This document shows positions 1 to 10,916 of a stretch of 64,000 nucleotides of DNA, one piece after another (positions within the stretch are counted from its first letter, which is position 1; every line of letters begins with the position of its first letter). The stretch is from Molossus alvarezi (lineage: Eukaryota; Chordata; Mammalia; Chiroptera; Molossidae), in NCBI GenBank assembly GCA_037176705.1, contig CM073886.1:125642001-125706000 (forward strand), written 5' to 3'. Under the pieces are notes generated by a model, which saw only the letters and a program-made list of their open reading frames with translations, was not told where the DNA came from and made no database searches. The position numbers and the translations under genes were made by a program.

Positions 1-3000
1 GTTCGGTGTCATCAGAGAGAATAAGTGATAAATGAGACTGACATCTGAGTACCTGCCCATGTGTCTTGACAGCACCATTCCTTTGAACGATAAACAAAAG
101 CAAAACTACTAACACCAATTATTAACGTAATTCCTCAGGTCAGTCAAATCCTGAAGCCACTGAGATGCAGACACTGAGAGACCTGGTTCTGAAACCATTC
201 CCATCCCACACTGAAAGACGTTTAGCGATGCCAGAGTGCGCTCCTGGGGGGGTGGGGAGGGCGGACATCACACACCTGCTGACCGGCTCAGCTCTAGCCC
301 TGTGCCATCTGGTTTAGCTGCTCCCAGTGGGTGGACTCATTGTGATTAGGCAGCTCTTCACTCTCCAGTTCTGTCACCTACAAAAACCTGAAGTTCGAGG
401 ATGATGGAGCAGCGGTCCCTTCCGTGGGAACACTTGTGTGGCACACCAGGAGTGGTTTTAAATGGTGCAGATAATTACTTAATTCAAGCGCTAGCAACGG
501 GCCAAGTAAACATGTAGCAGCCAGAAAGCTATTAGCATGATTTTAAGGCAATTATTCCATTAGTGTTTAATAGTCTCCAATTAGTCTTTTCTGACTATCA
601 AAGTTTGAATGTCTTTTTTTTCTCTCCAAAAATCCTCACAGTTGAGTAATGCAGAAAAGTGCTGTAACCCACAGGTAGATCTGGATTTACATGTATGGAT
701 CTACCAAATCTACATGAGAGACTCATGGGGACTTGGGGGGTAGGTTTGGAGAAATAGGTTTTATTTCTGAGAAGTATCGGTGTGAGAATGGGGAGCTTAG
801 CAGGGGATCCACTCGGAGTGTAATATTAACAGGGGCTGGGAAAGTGGAGGAAATTCGACCACATCCAAAGCATCATCCTTATGTCTCTAAATCCACCAGA
901 ATATCCCAGTCAGAGACTTTGCTTTCCATTTGTTCCATGGGGAGGAAAGGAAAATTGCCCTGTTCCTGCTAATACATATTTCCTTTTCCCGTCATCCTGG
1001 TCAGTACTTGTTGCTGCTGAATTATCCAGATACGAACACCAAAGCATTTTTCTCCAAAATTCCTAGAAGCTGTTCCCTAAGGACCATGCTAGAGGTCAGA
1101 ACCGATAGCAAGCCATGTGCCTCCACTGAGCTGCCGTGTTGACATGCGTGGACTGGAGTTAACAGGACCCGCCTGCTTTGTGAGGAGGGGGCGGATGCTG
1201 TGATCTGGGCTACATACTCGGGTTCTGAAAAGTGGAGAGCTCCAGACATCGAAGAGGCAGGCAGGGTGTCGCAGCATCCCTCAGAAACAGCACTGTGAAT
1301 TTAGGGGTTTAACCTCCCCGTGTCTCCGGAGAGTCAGCTATCGAAAGACAGGCAGCAGAGTCCCTGCCCTCCTCACCTCTTTGTGTACAGAAACGCGCAG
1401 GTGAGACCATGTGAAAGTAACTTTAAAACCAAAGGAAAAAAAGAGGATGGAAACACCCGTAGACATGAGAGTGGAATTTTGCCAACAAAGTTGTGTACTT
1501 TCCACCATTTCCTTCAAAAGAGCAATCCCCAGGCTCTTTCCGGAGCAGGTACTGCAGTGTGGAGGAGCCGGCTGCTCTTTTCCTTGGGGACACTGGACCC
1601 TTGGGAAGCTGCCTCTTAAAAGGCAAAAGGAGACGGGCTCTCCCCTTCCGGCCGCTGTTCAGTGCAGCCGGTGCCGGTCAGAGCCCACTTGACTCACAGC
1701 CATTGATTGGAGTTATTGATCAGCTCCAGCAGGCTCCTCAGAGCCCCTTGGAATTCTCAAGAGAACCTTTCTTTTGCTGTTTTAAATTATGTTTTCCCCC
1801 AGTGGCAGAGAGGGGGCGCTGGGTGGGGCGGATCAAGAGGAGAGAGAGCAGGAGGTTGAACTTGATACTGAGGCTCAGCTAGGGGCAAGGGGGGACTACC
1901 TGTCCCTAATTTGTCCTCTAGCCGGCTCCTAGAGAGAGATTAAGCGTCCACTCCAGCAGCCCAAGTGAAAAGTCAGATTGGTCAAAGGAAGTACAACCAT
2001 GTCTCCAGCCGTCACTGCCTTACACTGTCCTGAAGCGTCCTCCCCACTGCACACCTGAGCCGGAGGGCTGCTGCGCTCAACCGCCCCAAAACCCGCCCAG
2101 GGCTCAGGTCCGAGCCGTGCCATGCTGAAGCCTCCGGGGGCCTCCTGCCTCTCCCTGGTTTTGCCAGGCTCCCTGTCTCCTGGCTGGGGCGCGAGCGCAG
2201 ACCCCTCCTCCCTGGGCTTTGCCTGTTAATCCCACCCCACCAGGGCCCCTCTGCAGGTTCCCCTGCCCAGCTCTGTCTGGAGCAACAAACGCACACGGTC
2301 CGCAAGGACTCCTGCTTCCCGACCCGGCGCTGTTCGCTGTTCGTTGCTAAGAGCGCTGGGATCACAGTCCAGACGGTGGCCACCCGGCCAGGCCCTCCGG
2401 GTCCACGCAGACTACAAGGAGACTACAACACGGTGCCCTCTGCCCCTCGCCCCCATCAGCTCCTTGGTCAAGGGCAGCGATCCTGCAGCTGCCGGTCCCT
2501 CAACTTTCATCACTCTTGGGGAAGCGCTTTGTCCCTTTAAAGGAGACTGGGGACGAATTTAAATGACTCAGGTAGGTTCTAACCGAGAAATCTACCAAAT
2601 CGCCTGGATTCTGTGACAGCGATGGACTCCGGGGTCCATGCGCTGGAGCCGAGCCCCGAGGACATCAGCTCCGCTCACAGCACACGATCACCCCACAGAC
2701 CCAGATGCCCACCCCCTAAGTCCGCAAGGAAAAACGAGGGAGAGGGCACCAGGCGCCAGCCTCGAGCCAAGCCTGTCCCCTGCCCAGCCCTCTGACAGCC
2801 TGCTTCAAAAGCCAGCGGAGAAGCAGTCACCTTGACTCCCCGCGCCACGGTCTCCAGAGGGTTAGGCAAGGCCAGGAGGCCGAGGCTCCCAGGCACGCGC
2901 TAGCCTGGCCCCAGACGCACCCCTGGGGACCAGTGTCCCTCCCCGGGCACTGGGGCAAGTTAGCACCTAGCGGCAGATGAAGCGGGGCGGGGAGGGGCAG

Positions 3001-3020
3001 CGGCACCTCTGCGCGCCTAC
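1..3020 (-). other. PLCXD3: 5' part of PLCXD3 intron 1
   Basis: Non-coding DNA downstream of the exon 1 splice donor on the minus strand. The donor reads CAG|GTAGGC, with the exon ending at 3021. The part from about 1900 to 3020 is GC- and CpG-rich and belongs to the promoter island. The part from 1 to about 1800 is of ordinary composition. I see no SINE, LINE or second exon in it. The many short frames here are chance products of GC-rich DNA. Confidence 0.8.
470..610. promoter_or_regulatory. AT-rich candidate conserved element in intron 1
   Basis: An AT-rich, repeat-free stretch with several homeodomain-type cores (ATAATTA, AATTAGT, CAATTATT) and no simple repeat. The texture resembles conserved non-coding elements near developmental or neural genes. 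This is inference only, because conservation cannot be judged from one sequence. Confidence 0.2.
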
Positions 3021-3123
3021 CTGGGATGGCCAAATTGGTGAGGGGGATGCTGTGGATGCTCTCCGGCAGAGTTGCCATCCAGTCGGCGAATTTCAGCTCG
3101 TTCTTCCCCTGAGACGAGGCCAT
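3021..3123 (-). CDS. PLCXD3: PLCXD3 coding exon 1 (partial gene)
   Basis: The first coding exon of the phosphatidylinositol-specific phospholipase C X-domain protein 3. It encodes 34 codons plus one base. The peptide starts MASSQGKNEL and includes ADWMATLPE and IPLTNLAIPG, which I recognise as the conserved PLCXD3 N-terminus. The ATG at 3123..3121 sits in a strong Kozak context (CACCATGG). The open frame runs further upstream but has no ATG there. The exon ends in phase 1 at a consensus donor (CAG|GTAGGC). In this family the X domain with its catalytic histidines is encoded by later exons, which lie to the left outside the window. PLCXD proteins are cytosolic phosphoinositide phospholipase-like enzymes; PLCXD3 is known mainly from brain. 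No divergent gene is visible beside it. Confidence 0.9.
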
Positions 3124-3331
3124 GGTGCCGGTGGCGTGCCGCGGGTCCCCGCACTCCTCGGGCAGGCTGGCAGCTGCTGCCGCTAATCCAGTGTTTGCTC
3201 CAGCCCCGCTCGAGTTTACGCTCGCTCTGCGCCACACCCACAGGATGGCGCAGACACACGGATGGTAATAATTATTCCGAACACCCCATGCTCCCCAGTG
3301 CCTCCGCCAGACTCCACCGAGCTCCGGTTCC

Positions 3332-3339
3332 TGACGTCC
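3332..3339 (+). promoter_or_regulatory. CRE-like site TGACGTCC
   Basis: Seven of eight bases match the palindromic cAMP response element TGACGTCA. It lies about 210 bp upstream of the PLCXD3 ATG within the CpG island. CREs with the CpG core typically lie within 250 bp of starts. Function is inferred. Confidence 0.35.
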
Positions 3340-3350
3340 GTGCTGCGCTT

Positions 3351-3379
3351 CCCCCTCCCCTCCCTCCCCTCCCTCCCCC
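3351..3379 (-). promoter_or_regulatory. G-quadruplex-forming promoter tract
   Basis: On the plus strand there are six C-runs of lengths 5, 4, 3, 4, 3 and 5, each separated by a single T. On the minus strand, the PLCXD3 sense strand, this is six G-runs with one-base A loops. That is an exceptionally strong parallel G-quadruplex motif. It lies about 230-255 bp upstream of the ATG and is flanked by a longer pyrimidine tract to about 3395. Confidence 0.75.
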
Positions 3380-3422
3380 TCGTCCCTCCTCTGCGTCTCT
3401 GCCCGCCATTCTGCAGCTCTTC

Positions 3423-3446
3423 TTGGTTTCTTCTTCTTCTTCTTCT
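3423..3446. repeat. (TTC)n pyrimidine microsatellite
   Basis: Consecutive TTC triplets (CTTCTTCTTCTTCT core) end the pyrimidine-rich flank of the PLCXD3 promoter. Confidence 0.7.
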
Positions 3447-4589
3447 AACTTGGGTCACACCGCTGCTTTGCTCGTGGTCTTGCTTGGCCCTTTGATGTGA
3501 CTGCCTGGTCCTGTTTATGCAAAGGACAGTCTTGTGGTTGAACCTAGAATCTTGGTAGACTTTGCGATGCTTTTATTCCCTGAGAGGAGACACACACACA
3601 GGCTTTAGGACTTTGCATTCTTACCAAAGAGCTTTCCTTCTTGAAAGCTACAACAGGTTACGTTTTCCCCAGCCAGACAGAGCCCGCGGGCCTGCTAGTA
3701 ACAAAATGGTGTTCTGTGACCCCACTTTGCCTCCTTTTGGAGTAGTTGACTAGTTAGTGCGCTGTCGGCAAAGGACTGTGAGTTCTAGGTGGTTCCAATC
3801 CCTGGCGTCCTGTTTCAGACATTCCAAGATAAAAGAGCATGAGGAATTTATGTGATTTCTAGGGAGAAGGCTACCTGTGTCCTCTCTTGTCATTGTCGTG
3901 CATGCAGGACAAGCCCGAAGCCTGATGCTAGAAGAAAATGACCAAATTTCCCAGTGACGTGCCGTAATTATTGCCAGTAGCATTTGGTGAAATGTATTTG
4001 CCACCATTCAAAATGACCTGTGCGACTGTCTAAATTTTCCTTCCCTGGCAGACTGGAGAGATGTGCCTCTCGCAGGAGAAATCACTCATTGAGCCTCCAC
4101 AGAACTGTCTTGGTCTAATCCCTCTCAGATGAGAAAAGGAGAGAAGTCGAGTCTCACAAATGTGATGGGAAAATGAAAACCAGGGTAGGAGAGAGAGTTG
4201 CTGTGAAAATTGGGAATGATTGCTCCACTTCAGTGAACCATGTAACAGTAAAAAAACAACCGTTAAAGCTTGCTTATAATACAAGGATGCAGAACCCAAA
4301 GACTGTTTCAGCTGGGGAGCACTTGGAAAACGTGGAGGAGAGAGAATGCCTTATCTTTGTGATCAAACTTCCCATTGTCCCATAGAATCAATTCAAGAGG
4401 ACATGGTAGAATTATCTTTAAAAGTGAAAAAGAGATGTACTCGAATTTTTTTTTCCAATATAAATCTTAATATTCTTGCTAGCATAGTAGAGCCAAATAT
4501 CCTTTTGATAAGAACGAGAATTTAGGTCACTGTGGGATTCTTGGTCAAGAGACCTAAAAACACCACCCTTCTGGGGGCATCATGGAGGG
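3447..4589. other. Upstream intergenic stretch, nothing recognised
   Basis: Repeat-poor DNA directly upstream of the PLCXD3 promoter. The open frames are short and overlap one another on both strands without family resemblance. Distal promoter elements are possible, but no specific site is supported. Confidence 0.5.
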
Positions 4590-4770
4590 CAAACAGGAAA
4601 GCTCAGATCTGGGAATCCAATGCTTTGTCTCTGAGAGTCTGGGCAAGCCCTGTAGTCTCTGTCACCCTGGTTGTCTCCATTAGAAAATGATGCTAGCAAC
4701 TCAGAGTCACAGTGAAGCTCCAGGGAAGACCATATATGAAAGAGCTTGTTATCAGCAAAGCATCATACAA
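4590..4770 (+). repeat. MIR-like ancient SINE fragment
   Basis: The order of words (TGGGCAAG, a cytosine-rich CTGGTTGTCTCCAT section, then AAAATGATGCTAGCAAC) follows the core of MIR: 'gggcaagt... cctcagtttcctcat... aaaatggggataat'. It is heavily decayed. Confidence 0.4.
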
Positions 4771-5239
4771 AATGTGAGACTTATGTTTACTAAGACAACA
4801 ACATATGTGTACTTTTCCTCTCTGCCTTTTCTATCCTCATAAAATATTCATCTTCAAAAGGATGAAATAATTATTGAATCTTGGCAATAATTTTAGTAAG
4901 AGACACTTTAAAAACCTGCCTTGTTTAAGTGTGCTGAACTTAGGAGTTTCTAAAAGGTTACAAATCATTGTTTAAAAATGAAACCACCTTAACTGTGGAG
5001 TCAAGTTGCCACTGTAAAGAACCGGACACTGTATCTTTTAGTAAAGCAAACAAATAATCCCTCCCTGTTTGATCTGCTTTGAATGTCAGAATTTTTAATG
5101 TATTGGATTTTGCATAAAACCTTACATTTCTCTGCATGCAATTCACTGGGAAAGAAAGGGCTGGAAGTTGACAGTTCTGAATTTCTTTCCTGGCCTTATA
5201 ATCAATACTTGGGGCAATTTTATGACCCAGTTTCCCAAT
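4771..5239. other. AT-rich intergenic stretch, nothing recognised
   Basis: No clear repeat or coding signal. The overlapping opposite-strand frames near 4960-5320 look like chance. Confidence 0.45.
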
Positions 5240-5315
5240 CTTTCTATTACCAGCTCTGCCACTATTTACTAAATGATAGTAGGAGAAGCATTTAATTACC
5301 CTGGGCTTTAGTGTA
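5240..5315 (+). repeat. MIR fragment interrupted by an LTR
   Basis: CCAGCTCTGCCACTATTTAC followed by an ACCCTGGGC-type section matches the MIR core order. It stops exactly at the 5-bp target duplication of the solo LTR at 5321. Confidence 0.4.
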
Positions 5316-5320
5316 CCCAC

Positions 5321-5726
5321 TGTATTGATCAGGACTTTTCAGAGAAATAGAACCAGTTTTATATATACAGTGATATATCTATAAATATATTCAAGGAGAG
5401 ATTTTACAGAATTGATTTATGAGATTGTTGGAACTGGCAGGTGTGAAAGGCAGGCCAGCAGGCTGGTAACAGATAGGATTTCTATGTTTCAGTCTTGAAG
5501 CAGAATTCTTCTTCTTCGGGAAACCTCAGTCTTTGCTCTAAGTCTTCAACTGATTGGACGGAGCTCACCCACATTAAAGAAAGCAATGTACTCTAGTCCA
5601 AGTCAAATGGTTGTAGATGTTAAATCATATCCACAAACACCTTCATGGCAATGTCCAGACTAATGTTTGACCAAACTACTGGGCATCCTATCCGAGCCAA
5701 GTTGACATGCAAAATTAGCCAGCACA
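5321..5726 (+). mobile_element. Solo LTR of ERVL type with 5-bp target duplication
   Basis: A 406-bp element that begins TGTATTGATC and ends CAGCACA, giving TG...CA termini. It is bracketed by identical 5-bp duplications CCCAC at 5316..5320 and 5727..5731. The internal words AGAGAAATAGAACCAG, GGAGAGATTT, GGGCATCC and AAGTTGACATGCAAAATTA match an old mammalian LTR-like repeat that I recognise but cannot name with certainty. A five-base duplication fits class III (ERVL) integration. No internal retroviral genes remain, so it is a recombined solo LTR. Orientation follows the consensus as I remember it. Confidence 0.7.
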
Positions 5727-5876
5727 CCCACTGGCAAACTAAACTAGAATTTGTTATTGACCTCTAGAGCCCCTTTAACTCAATTATTATATAATCCCAT
5801 TTTCATTATGATTCTTTCTCATACGTATAGCTGCTGGAAATAGCAAGAAAAGGATATAAAATTTATCTTAGTTTTT

Positions 5877-6148
5877 GTTGTTGTTGTTGTTGTTGTTGTT
5901 AATCCTCACCCAAGGATATTTTTCCACTGATTTTTAGATAGAGTGGAAGGGAGGGAGGGAGGGAGGAAGAGAGAAAGAGAAACATTGTTATGAGAGAAAG
6001 ACATCAATTGGTTGCCTCCTGCATGACCCCCACCAAGGCTGGGGATCAAACTTGCAACCCAGTTTTGTGCCCTTGACTGGAAATCAAACCCAAGACCCTT
6101 TGGTCCACAGGTGGATGCTCTAACCACTGAGCAACTGGCCAAGGCTAC
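5877..6148 (-). mobile_element. Ves SINE with TTG-rich tail
   Basis: A full-length bat Ves SINE in reverse orientation. The tRNA-like head reads, on the minus strand, GCCTTGGCCAGTTGCTCAGTGG and lies near 6147; the tail hairpin is near 5905. The low-coordinate end is a TTG triplet run (about 5876-5900), an expanded A-rich tail. The duplication CTTAGTTTTT is at 5867..5876 and 6149..6158. Confidence 0.9.
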
Positions 6149-6158
6149 CTTAGTTTTT

Positions 6159-6964
6159 TTACTCCATCCAAACAACTCAAGGTATAGATCAATATTTTAT
6201 CACTACAAAATGCTACTGATTTTAATTTATGGTGTCAAAAGGAGCCAACTGTTTTTTAAAAGACTCTTTTAAGCATAAATGGAAAGAGAAAAATGATTTA
6301 TTGCAGTGGTTTCATGCTGTTATTAAAACTGATGTAATCCTCAGCTGTCCATCAAAATCACACAGTTTATAAATATTGTTATACATTTGGAATATTTTCT
6401 TACTTTATATCTTCTTTCACTGTAAAAAAAATACATGGTTCTTTGCTACATATTTTCTTTCATTAGTTCATAATAGTTTTTAATTGTTGGAGCCATTTAT
6501 ATTTTTTAATTAAATTGATGTTGAATTATGTTCTGAAAAACAAGGTTTCTTATAGGTCAGAAAACATCAGAACACATTTCAGCTGAATAATACTTTAAAG
6601 AGGAACTTTTTAAAAAACAGTTCTGCCAAATTGTTGAAAAACACAATGTTCAGAAATACACGTTCACAAACTTAAAGTATATACAAAAGGGCAATAAAGA
6701 ACCTCTGTAAAATTAACTATTAATAATTAATGCAGTGTACCATTCTCTACAACCTCTACCTACATATTTCATTCAAAGAAATTGACTGTATTTAAGTAGA
6801 AAAATGATTTTTGTACTTAAATTCAAGATTTTCAAAAGCGGTACTCCCGCTTCCCACCACCATATTAACCCTTCGGAGTTTCCAGCCTCGTTCCTCCTCT
6901 CTTCCCCAAATACACTCCTGACGTGCCAGCCCCAATAAGCTGACTTACACTCACTGAATATAAT
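6159..6964. other. AT-rich intergenic stretch, nothing recognised
   Basis: Very AT-rich with no coding signal. Some words near 6380-6500 recall decayed L1 3' sequence but not convincingly. Confidence 0.45.
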
Positions 6965-7090
6965 CTAGTGGTCAGAATCACAGGCCACGGAATCTAAAGG
7001 CTAGGATTCAAATCCAGACTTTCCCAATGAATTTCTGAGTGTTTCTTGGTTTCTTTAACTGAAGAATAATTATTTCTTTCTGAGCGTGGG
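6965..7090 (+). repeat. MIR fragment
   Basis: TAGTGGTCAGAATCACAG, then GGATTCAAATCCAGACTTT and TTTCTTTAACTG follow the MIR order (tRNA-like B box, 'ggttcgaatccca', then the core). Confidence 0.5.
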
Positions 7091-7489
7091 AAAATGGAAG
7101 GCACTATGAAGTGTAAAAGAAGCAAAGAATGTAAAGGTTATTCAGCAGAATGGAGCACAGGAAACTGTAGAGTTGATCATGACTCTTCCTGCGACCTCCA
7201 TGGCTTTTCTCCTGCTGTCTCTCAGCATGGAATGCAGCTTGATGCTTCCGTCTATCGAAATTCTTTTATTCTAAGGCATCTTTGCAATTTTCTTTACCAT
7301 CCAGAAGTAGAAGTCATCCTTTCTGTTTCTGCATGCCCATTGCAGCTTTTTTTATACCTGTTTTGTGGTATGTTTCTAACTCCCTAGTGAGTCTTAAAGC
7401 ATGATGTGGACAGAAATAGTGTTATTGGTACCCTTGAATGCCCCTCATAGTATCTAAGACATACTAAGGGCTCATTATATTTATGTATT
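7091..7489. other. Intergenic stretch, nothing recognised
   Basis: Contains a 97-codon frame (7094-7387) with no recognisable domain, and no repeat I can name. Confidence 0.4.
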
Positions 7490-7650
7490 TACTTATTTCA
7501 CAGGAATCTACTAGGTGTCTATTATGTGCTCTATTCCAGTGAGAGAAGACAGAGCAGCAAGTCCCTGAACACACTGAGTTTGTTTCAGGCAGAATGTGGC
7601 CAATAATAGTATAATGGCCAAATACACAAATAACCTGGCTGTATCTCTCA
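7490..7650 (-). repeat. L2 3'-end fragment
   Basis: GGTGTCTATTATGTGCTC, then TCCAGTGAGAGAAGACAGA recalls the reversed L2 3' end ('actatgtgccaggc ... attctagtgggggaagacaga'). Short and diverged. Confidence 0.4.
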
Positions 7651-7689
7651 CTTCAATGTCAAAGCCCTCCTTTAACATGCCTATGTTTA

Positions 7690-8885
7690 AACTCAAAATG
7701 AATAAAAGACTTAAATGTAACTCATGAATCCATACAAATTCTAGAAAAAAATGTAGGCAACAAAATTTCAGACATCATACACAGAATTTTCCCTGATACA
7801 TCACCTAATGCAACAGAAACAAAGGAGAAAATGAACACATGGGACTACATCAAACTAAAAAGCTTCTGCACAGCAAAAGAAACAACCATCAAAACAGAAA
7901 GGGATCCTACTATATGGGAGACCATAATCGCGAATGATGCATCAGATAAGGGGTTAATTTCCAAAATATATAGAGTGCTCATACAACTCAACAAAAGGAA
8001 GACAAAGAACCCAATTAAAAAATAGGCAGAGGATCCAAAAAGGATATACAAATGGCCAAGACATATGGAGAAATGTTCAACATCACTAATTATCAGAGAG
8101 ATGCAAATTAAAACAACTATGAGGTATCACCTCACACCTGTCAGAATGGCTGCCATCAACAAATCATCAAACAACAAGTGTTGGCGAGGGTGTGGAGAAA
8201 CGGGGACTCTAGTACACTGCTGGTGGGAATGCAGACTGGTGCAGACACAGTGGAAAACACTATGGAAAACACTATGGTGTTACCTCAGAAAGTTAAAAAT
8301 TGAACTGCCATTTGACCCAGTGATCCCACTTCTAGGCATATACCTTAAGAAACCTGAAACACCAATCAGAAAGAATATATGTACCCCTATGTTCACAGCA
8401 GTACTATTTACAATAGCTAAGATCTGGAAACAACCCAAGTGTCCATCAGTAGATAAGTGGATTAAAAAGCTGTGATGCATGCGCACAATGGAATACTATG
8501 CAGCTGTTAGAAAGAAAGATCTCTTATCCTTTGAGATGGCATGGAAGGACCTTGAGAATATTATGCTAAGCAAATCAAGCCAAGCAGAGAAAGACAAATA
8601 TCACATGATCTCACTTATTTGTAGAATATGAAGAACTAAACAAACTGCTGAACAAAATTAACCTGGAGACATAGAGGTGGGGTACAGACTGACAAACCTC
8701 AGAGGAGGAGGGGTTGGGTGGTGAAGAGATAAACCACAGAACTTACATGCATGTATTCATGACCAATGAACATAGACAACAAAGGTGAGGATGGGGTGGT
8801 GGGCAAGGGGAGGAGGGTGTCAATGGGGGAAAAATGAGAAACATCTGTAACAAAAATAAATTAATAAATAAAAGATAAATAAATA
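7690..8885 (+). mobile_element. 5'-truncated L1 (copy A): ORF2 C-terminus and 3' UTR
   Basis: A bat L1 3' end. The ORF2 C-terminal region shows [18 protein letters not shown], then [18 protein letters not shown], then [14 protein letters not shown] and [12 protein letters not shown] in canonical order. The 3' UTR follows and the tail is A-rich with TAAATAAA repeats. There is a small deletion near 8027, where the 'RHLSKEDIQ' section is missing and an in-frame stop appears, plus a 13-bp duplication near 8255-8275 (TGGAAAACACTA repeated). It is nearly identical over about 1 kb to copy G at 34.6 kb. No target duplication was found. Confidence 0.9.
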
Positions 8886-9343
8886 CATAAACATATATTT
8901 TTAAAAAGAATTAACAATACTTTCCACTGGAAACTGTTGGTATAATCCCCTTTCCACTTGAGTTTCTTCATGTAGGATTCTATTCCTTACAAATAAGAAT
9001 TCCGTAACTAAACAGGTAAAAAAATAAATGCCTATTTTTTAGCATTTCACAAAGTAGCAAGAGACTTACAACTCAATTTTGAAAAAAAATATTGGTTCAG
9101 AATTATTTTGTCTCTCTAGAGTACTTCGCCTTCCTAGTGCTCTTTTGGTGTAGTCAGTGGTTTACTTGGAAATAGCATAATGCGCTCTTCTAGATTTCTA
9201 GAAAATGTTTGCTTTCTCCTAGCATGGGGATTGGCGAGGGCAGAGGGAGGGAAGGAAGGAAGGAAGGAAACTGTTTTAGGATCATAGGCAGAATCAGAAA
9301 AATCCTGGAACGATTATACTCATCATTGCTAAAAAAAAAATTA
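8886..9343. other. AT-rich stretch with a GGAA microsatellite
   Basis: The only feature seen is a (GGAA)n tract near 9245-9270. No genes or named repeats are recognised. Confidence 0.5.
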
Positions 9344-9838
9344 TGAGCGTAATTATACCAATGCTTATGGCAGCATCATTCACAATTACCTAAAAGTGGA
9401 AACAACCCAAATATCCATCAACAGATGGGTGAATAAGCACAGTTAGGCATCATCGTACAGTTCAGCATTAAAAAGGAAGGAAGTTCTGATACCTGCTACA
9501 ACATGGATGAACTTTGAAGACAATATGCTAAGTAAAATCAGACAGACACAAAGAAAAATATTGTATGATTCCACTTATATGAGGTACCTAAAATAGTCAA
9601 ATTCATGGAGACAGAAAGTAGAACAGCGGTGTTGGGGCTGGGGAATGGAGAATGAGGACTTCCTATTTAAACGGTACAGAGGTTCAGTTTAAGATCATGA
9701 AAAGTTCTGGAGATGGATAAATAGTGGTGAAGGTTGCACAACAATATAAGTGTACTTAATGCCACTAAACTGTACATGTAAAATAATTAAAATGGTAATT
9801 TTATGTTATGTATATTTTATTACAATAAAAAACAAAAG
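9344..9838 (+). mobile_element. Older L1 3'-end fragment
   Basis: The order is GGAAACAACCCAAATATCCA, then ACATGGATGAAC, then TATGCTAAGTAAAATCAGACA and TTCTGGAGATGGATAAATAG, ending ACAATAAAA. This is the end of ORF2 and the 3' UTR of an older mammalian L1 subfamily, much more diverged than copy A. Confidence 0.8.
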
Positions 9839-10617
9839 ACCAATGATTCTGTTGGACAGAAGGGCCCTACTTATTTGATCAATTATAAAGTTTCCATCAT
9901 AAACACTTAGCAATTGTTTATCCTCCAGCCAGTGACTACCAGGAACACACCTGAAATTATATAAATTGGTTTATTTCTTTTTGAAGTGAGAGAGAAAACC
10001 CTGAGACATCTCAGTAAGGAGGTGTAAGAATGTATTATGGAATTTGCTCTTATGTTAGGTAATTTGGTAGAGAGTTTAGGAAGTGGGTCTTTGCTCTGAT
10101 TTGGATGCTGTCAGGAAGTGGCGAGGAGGGTAATTCAATGAGCACCTTCATGAATCTCTGGAAGCAAGAGAGACTAGACTGAGGCTAGAGCTGTAGTAAG
10201 TAAAGAAGCAAGTTACTCGTGAAAGTGGGGGATGTCAGATCATTTGGGGGCATGAGCAATATTACTGTTCAGTCTATTTTCAGACCTGATTACAAAGGGC
10301 TTATGTTCTTTTTATTATTATTATTCATCAAGGTCACAGAAAGGTCTTGTTTAATGTTCTGTGAACATATTTGTGTTCAACAGGTGAACACCAAGGCCTG
10401 GCTGAGTGTCCCAGAGGAACTCCTAAATGTCCGGACTAGTTTTCTCTTTCTCACCAGTAAATGAAAGGACACAGCCCAATCTAATTCATCTGGAGTTCCA
10501 AAAGTCCTCATCTCGTGGACCTCTGTCAATGACAGATGTCATTAGTAACTTTGACATGTACTCCCCCTCTGTAAGATGTTACACTTTATGGACAGATTGA
10601 TGCACTAAAGCCAACGA
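9839..10617. other. Intergenic stretch, nothing recognised
   Basis: Between an old L1 and the Tigger element. Frames are short with no domain or named repeat. Confidence 0.45.
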
Positions 10618-10916
10618 CAGTCAAACCTTGGTTCTGTAACATATCCCGTCTCCAACAAGTGGGTTCTCGACCAAGTTGTTCATGGAAAAATGTCTCAGTT
10701 CTAGACTTGACAACCCTTTCCTGCTGATACCTGTGTGATCAGTCATGTGTCTCTCAGGTAGACAAAGAAGAGAATACATGAGTATGAGTCATTTTACCGC
10801 TAAACCTTGTGTTGTTAACATCTCAGAAAATTGTGCTGTGAATATTTTCATGTTTTGCTGTTGTTGTTTTGCTTTTATTGCTGCTTACTATTATTAAGTA
10901 AGTCCAGTAAGTCACC

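Larger units (their letters stand above)
3124..3400 (-). promoter_or_regulatory. PLCXD3 5' leader and core promoter region
   Basis: This lies immediately upstream of the PLCXD3 ATG on the minus strand. It is CpG-rich and has no TATA box at a suitable distance, so a dispersed CpG-island promoter is likely. The exact transcription start cannot be read from sequence. A CRE-like TGACGTCC lies at 3332..3339 and a G-quadruplex tract at 3351..3379. Confidence 0.6.
1900..3420. promoter_or_regulatory. GC-rich CpG island over the PLCXD3 start
   Basis: Base composition shifts to GC-rich with many CpG dinucleotides. The shift spans the end of the sampled intron, exon 1, the leader and the proximal promoter. 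No interspersed repeat interrupts it, as expected for an active promoter island. The edges were set by eye. Confidence 0.65.

Noticed and set aside
2012..2383. 123-codon minus frame in intron 1 as an upstream exon
   Set aside because: GC-rich islands open long frames by chance; there is no family resemblance and it lies downstream of the exon 1 donor.
3124..3237. N-terminal extension of PLCXD3 upstream of 3123
   Set aside because: The frame is open but its first codon is GTG; the ATG at 3123..3121 has a strong Kozak context and matches the known PLCXD3 N-terminus.
7831..8475. Host gene from frames KSFCTAK to PVIPLLGIY
   Set aside because: The peptides are the C-terminal part of L1 ORF2, seen in many copies here.
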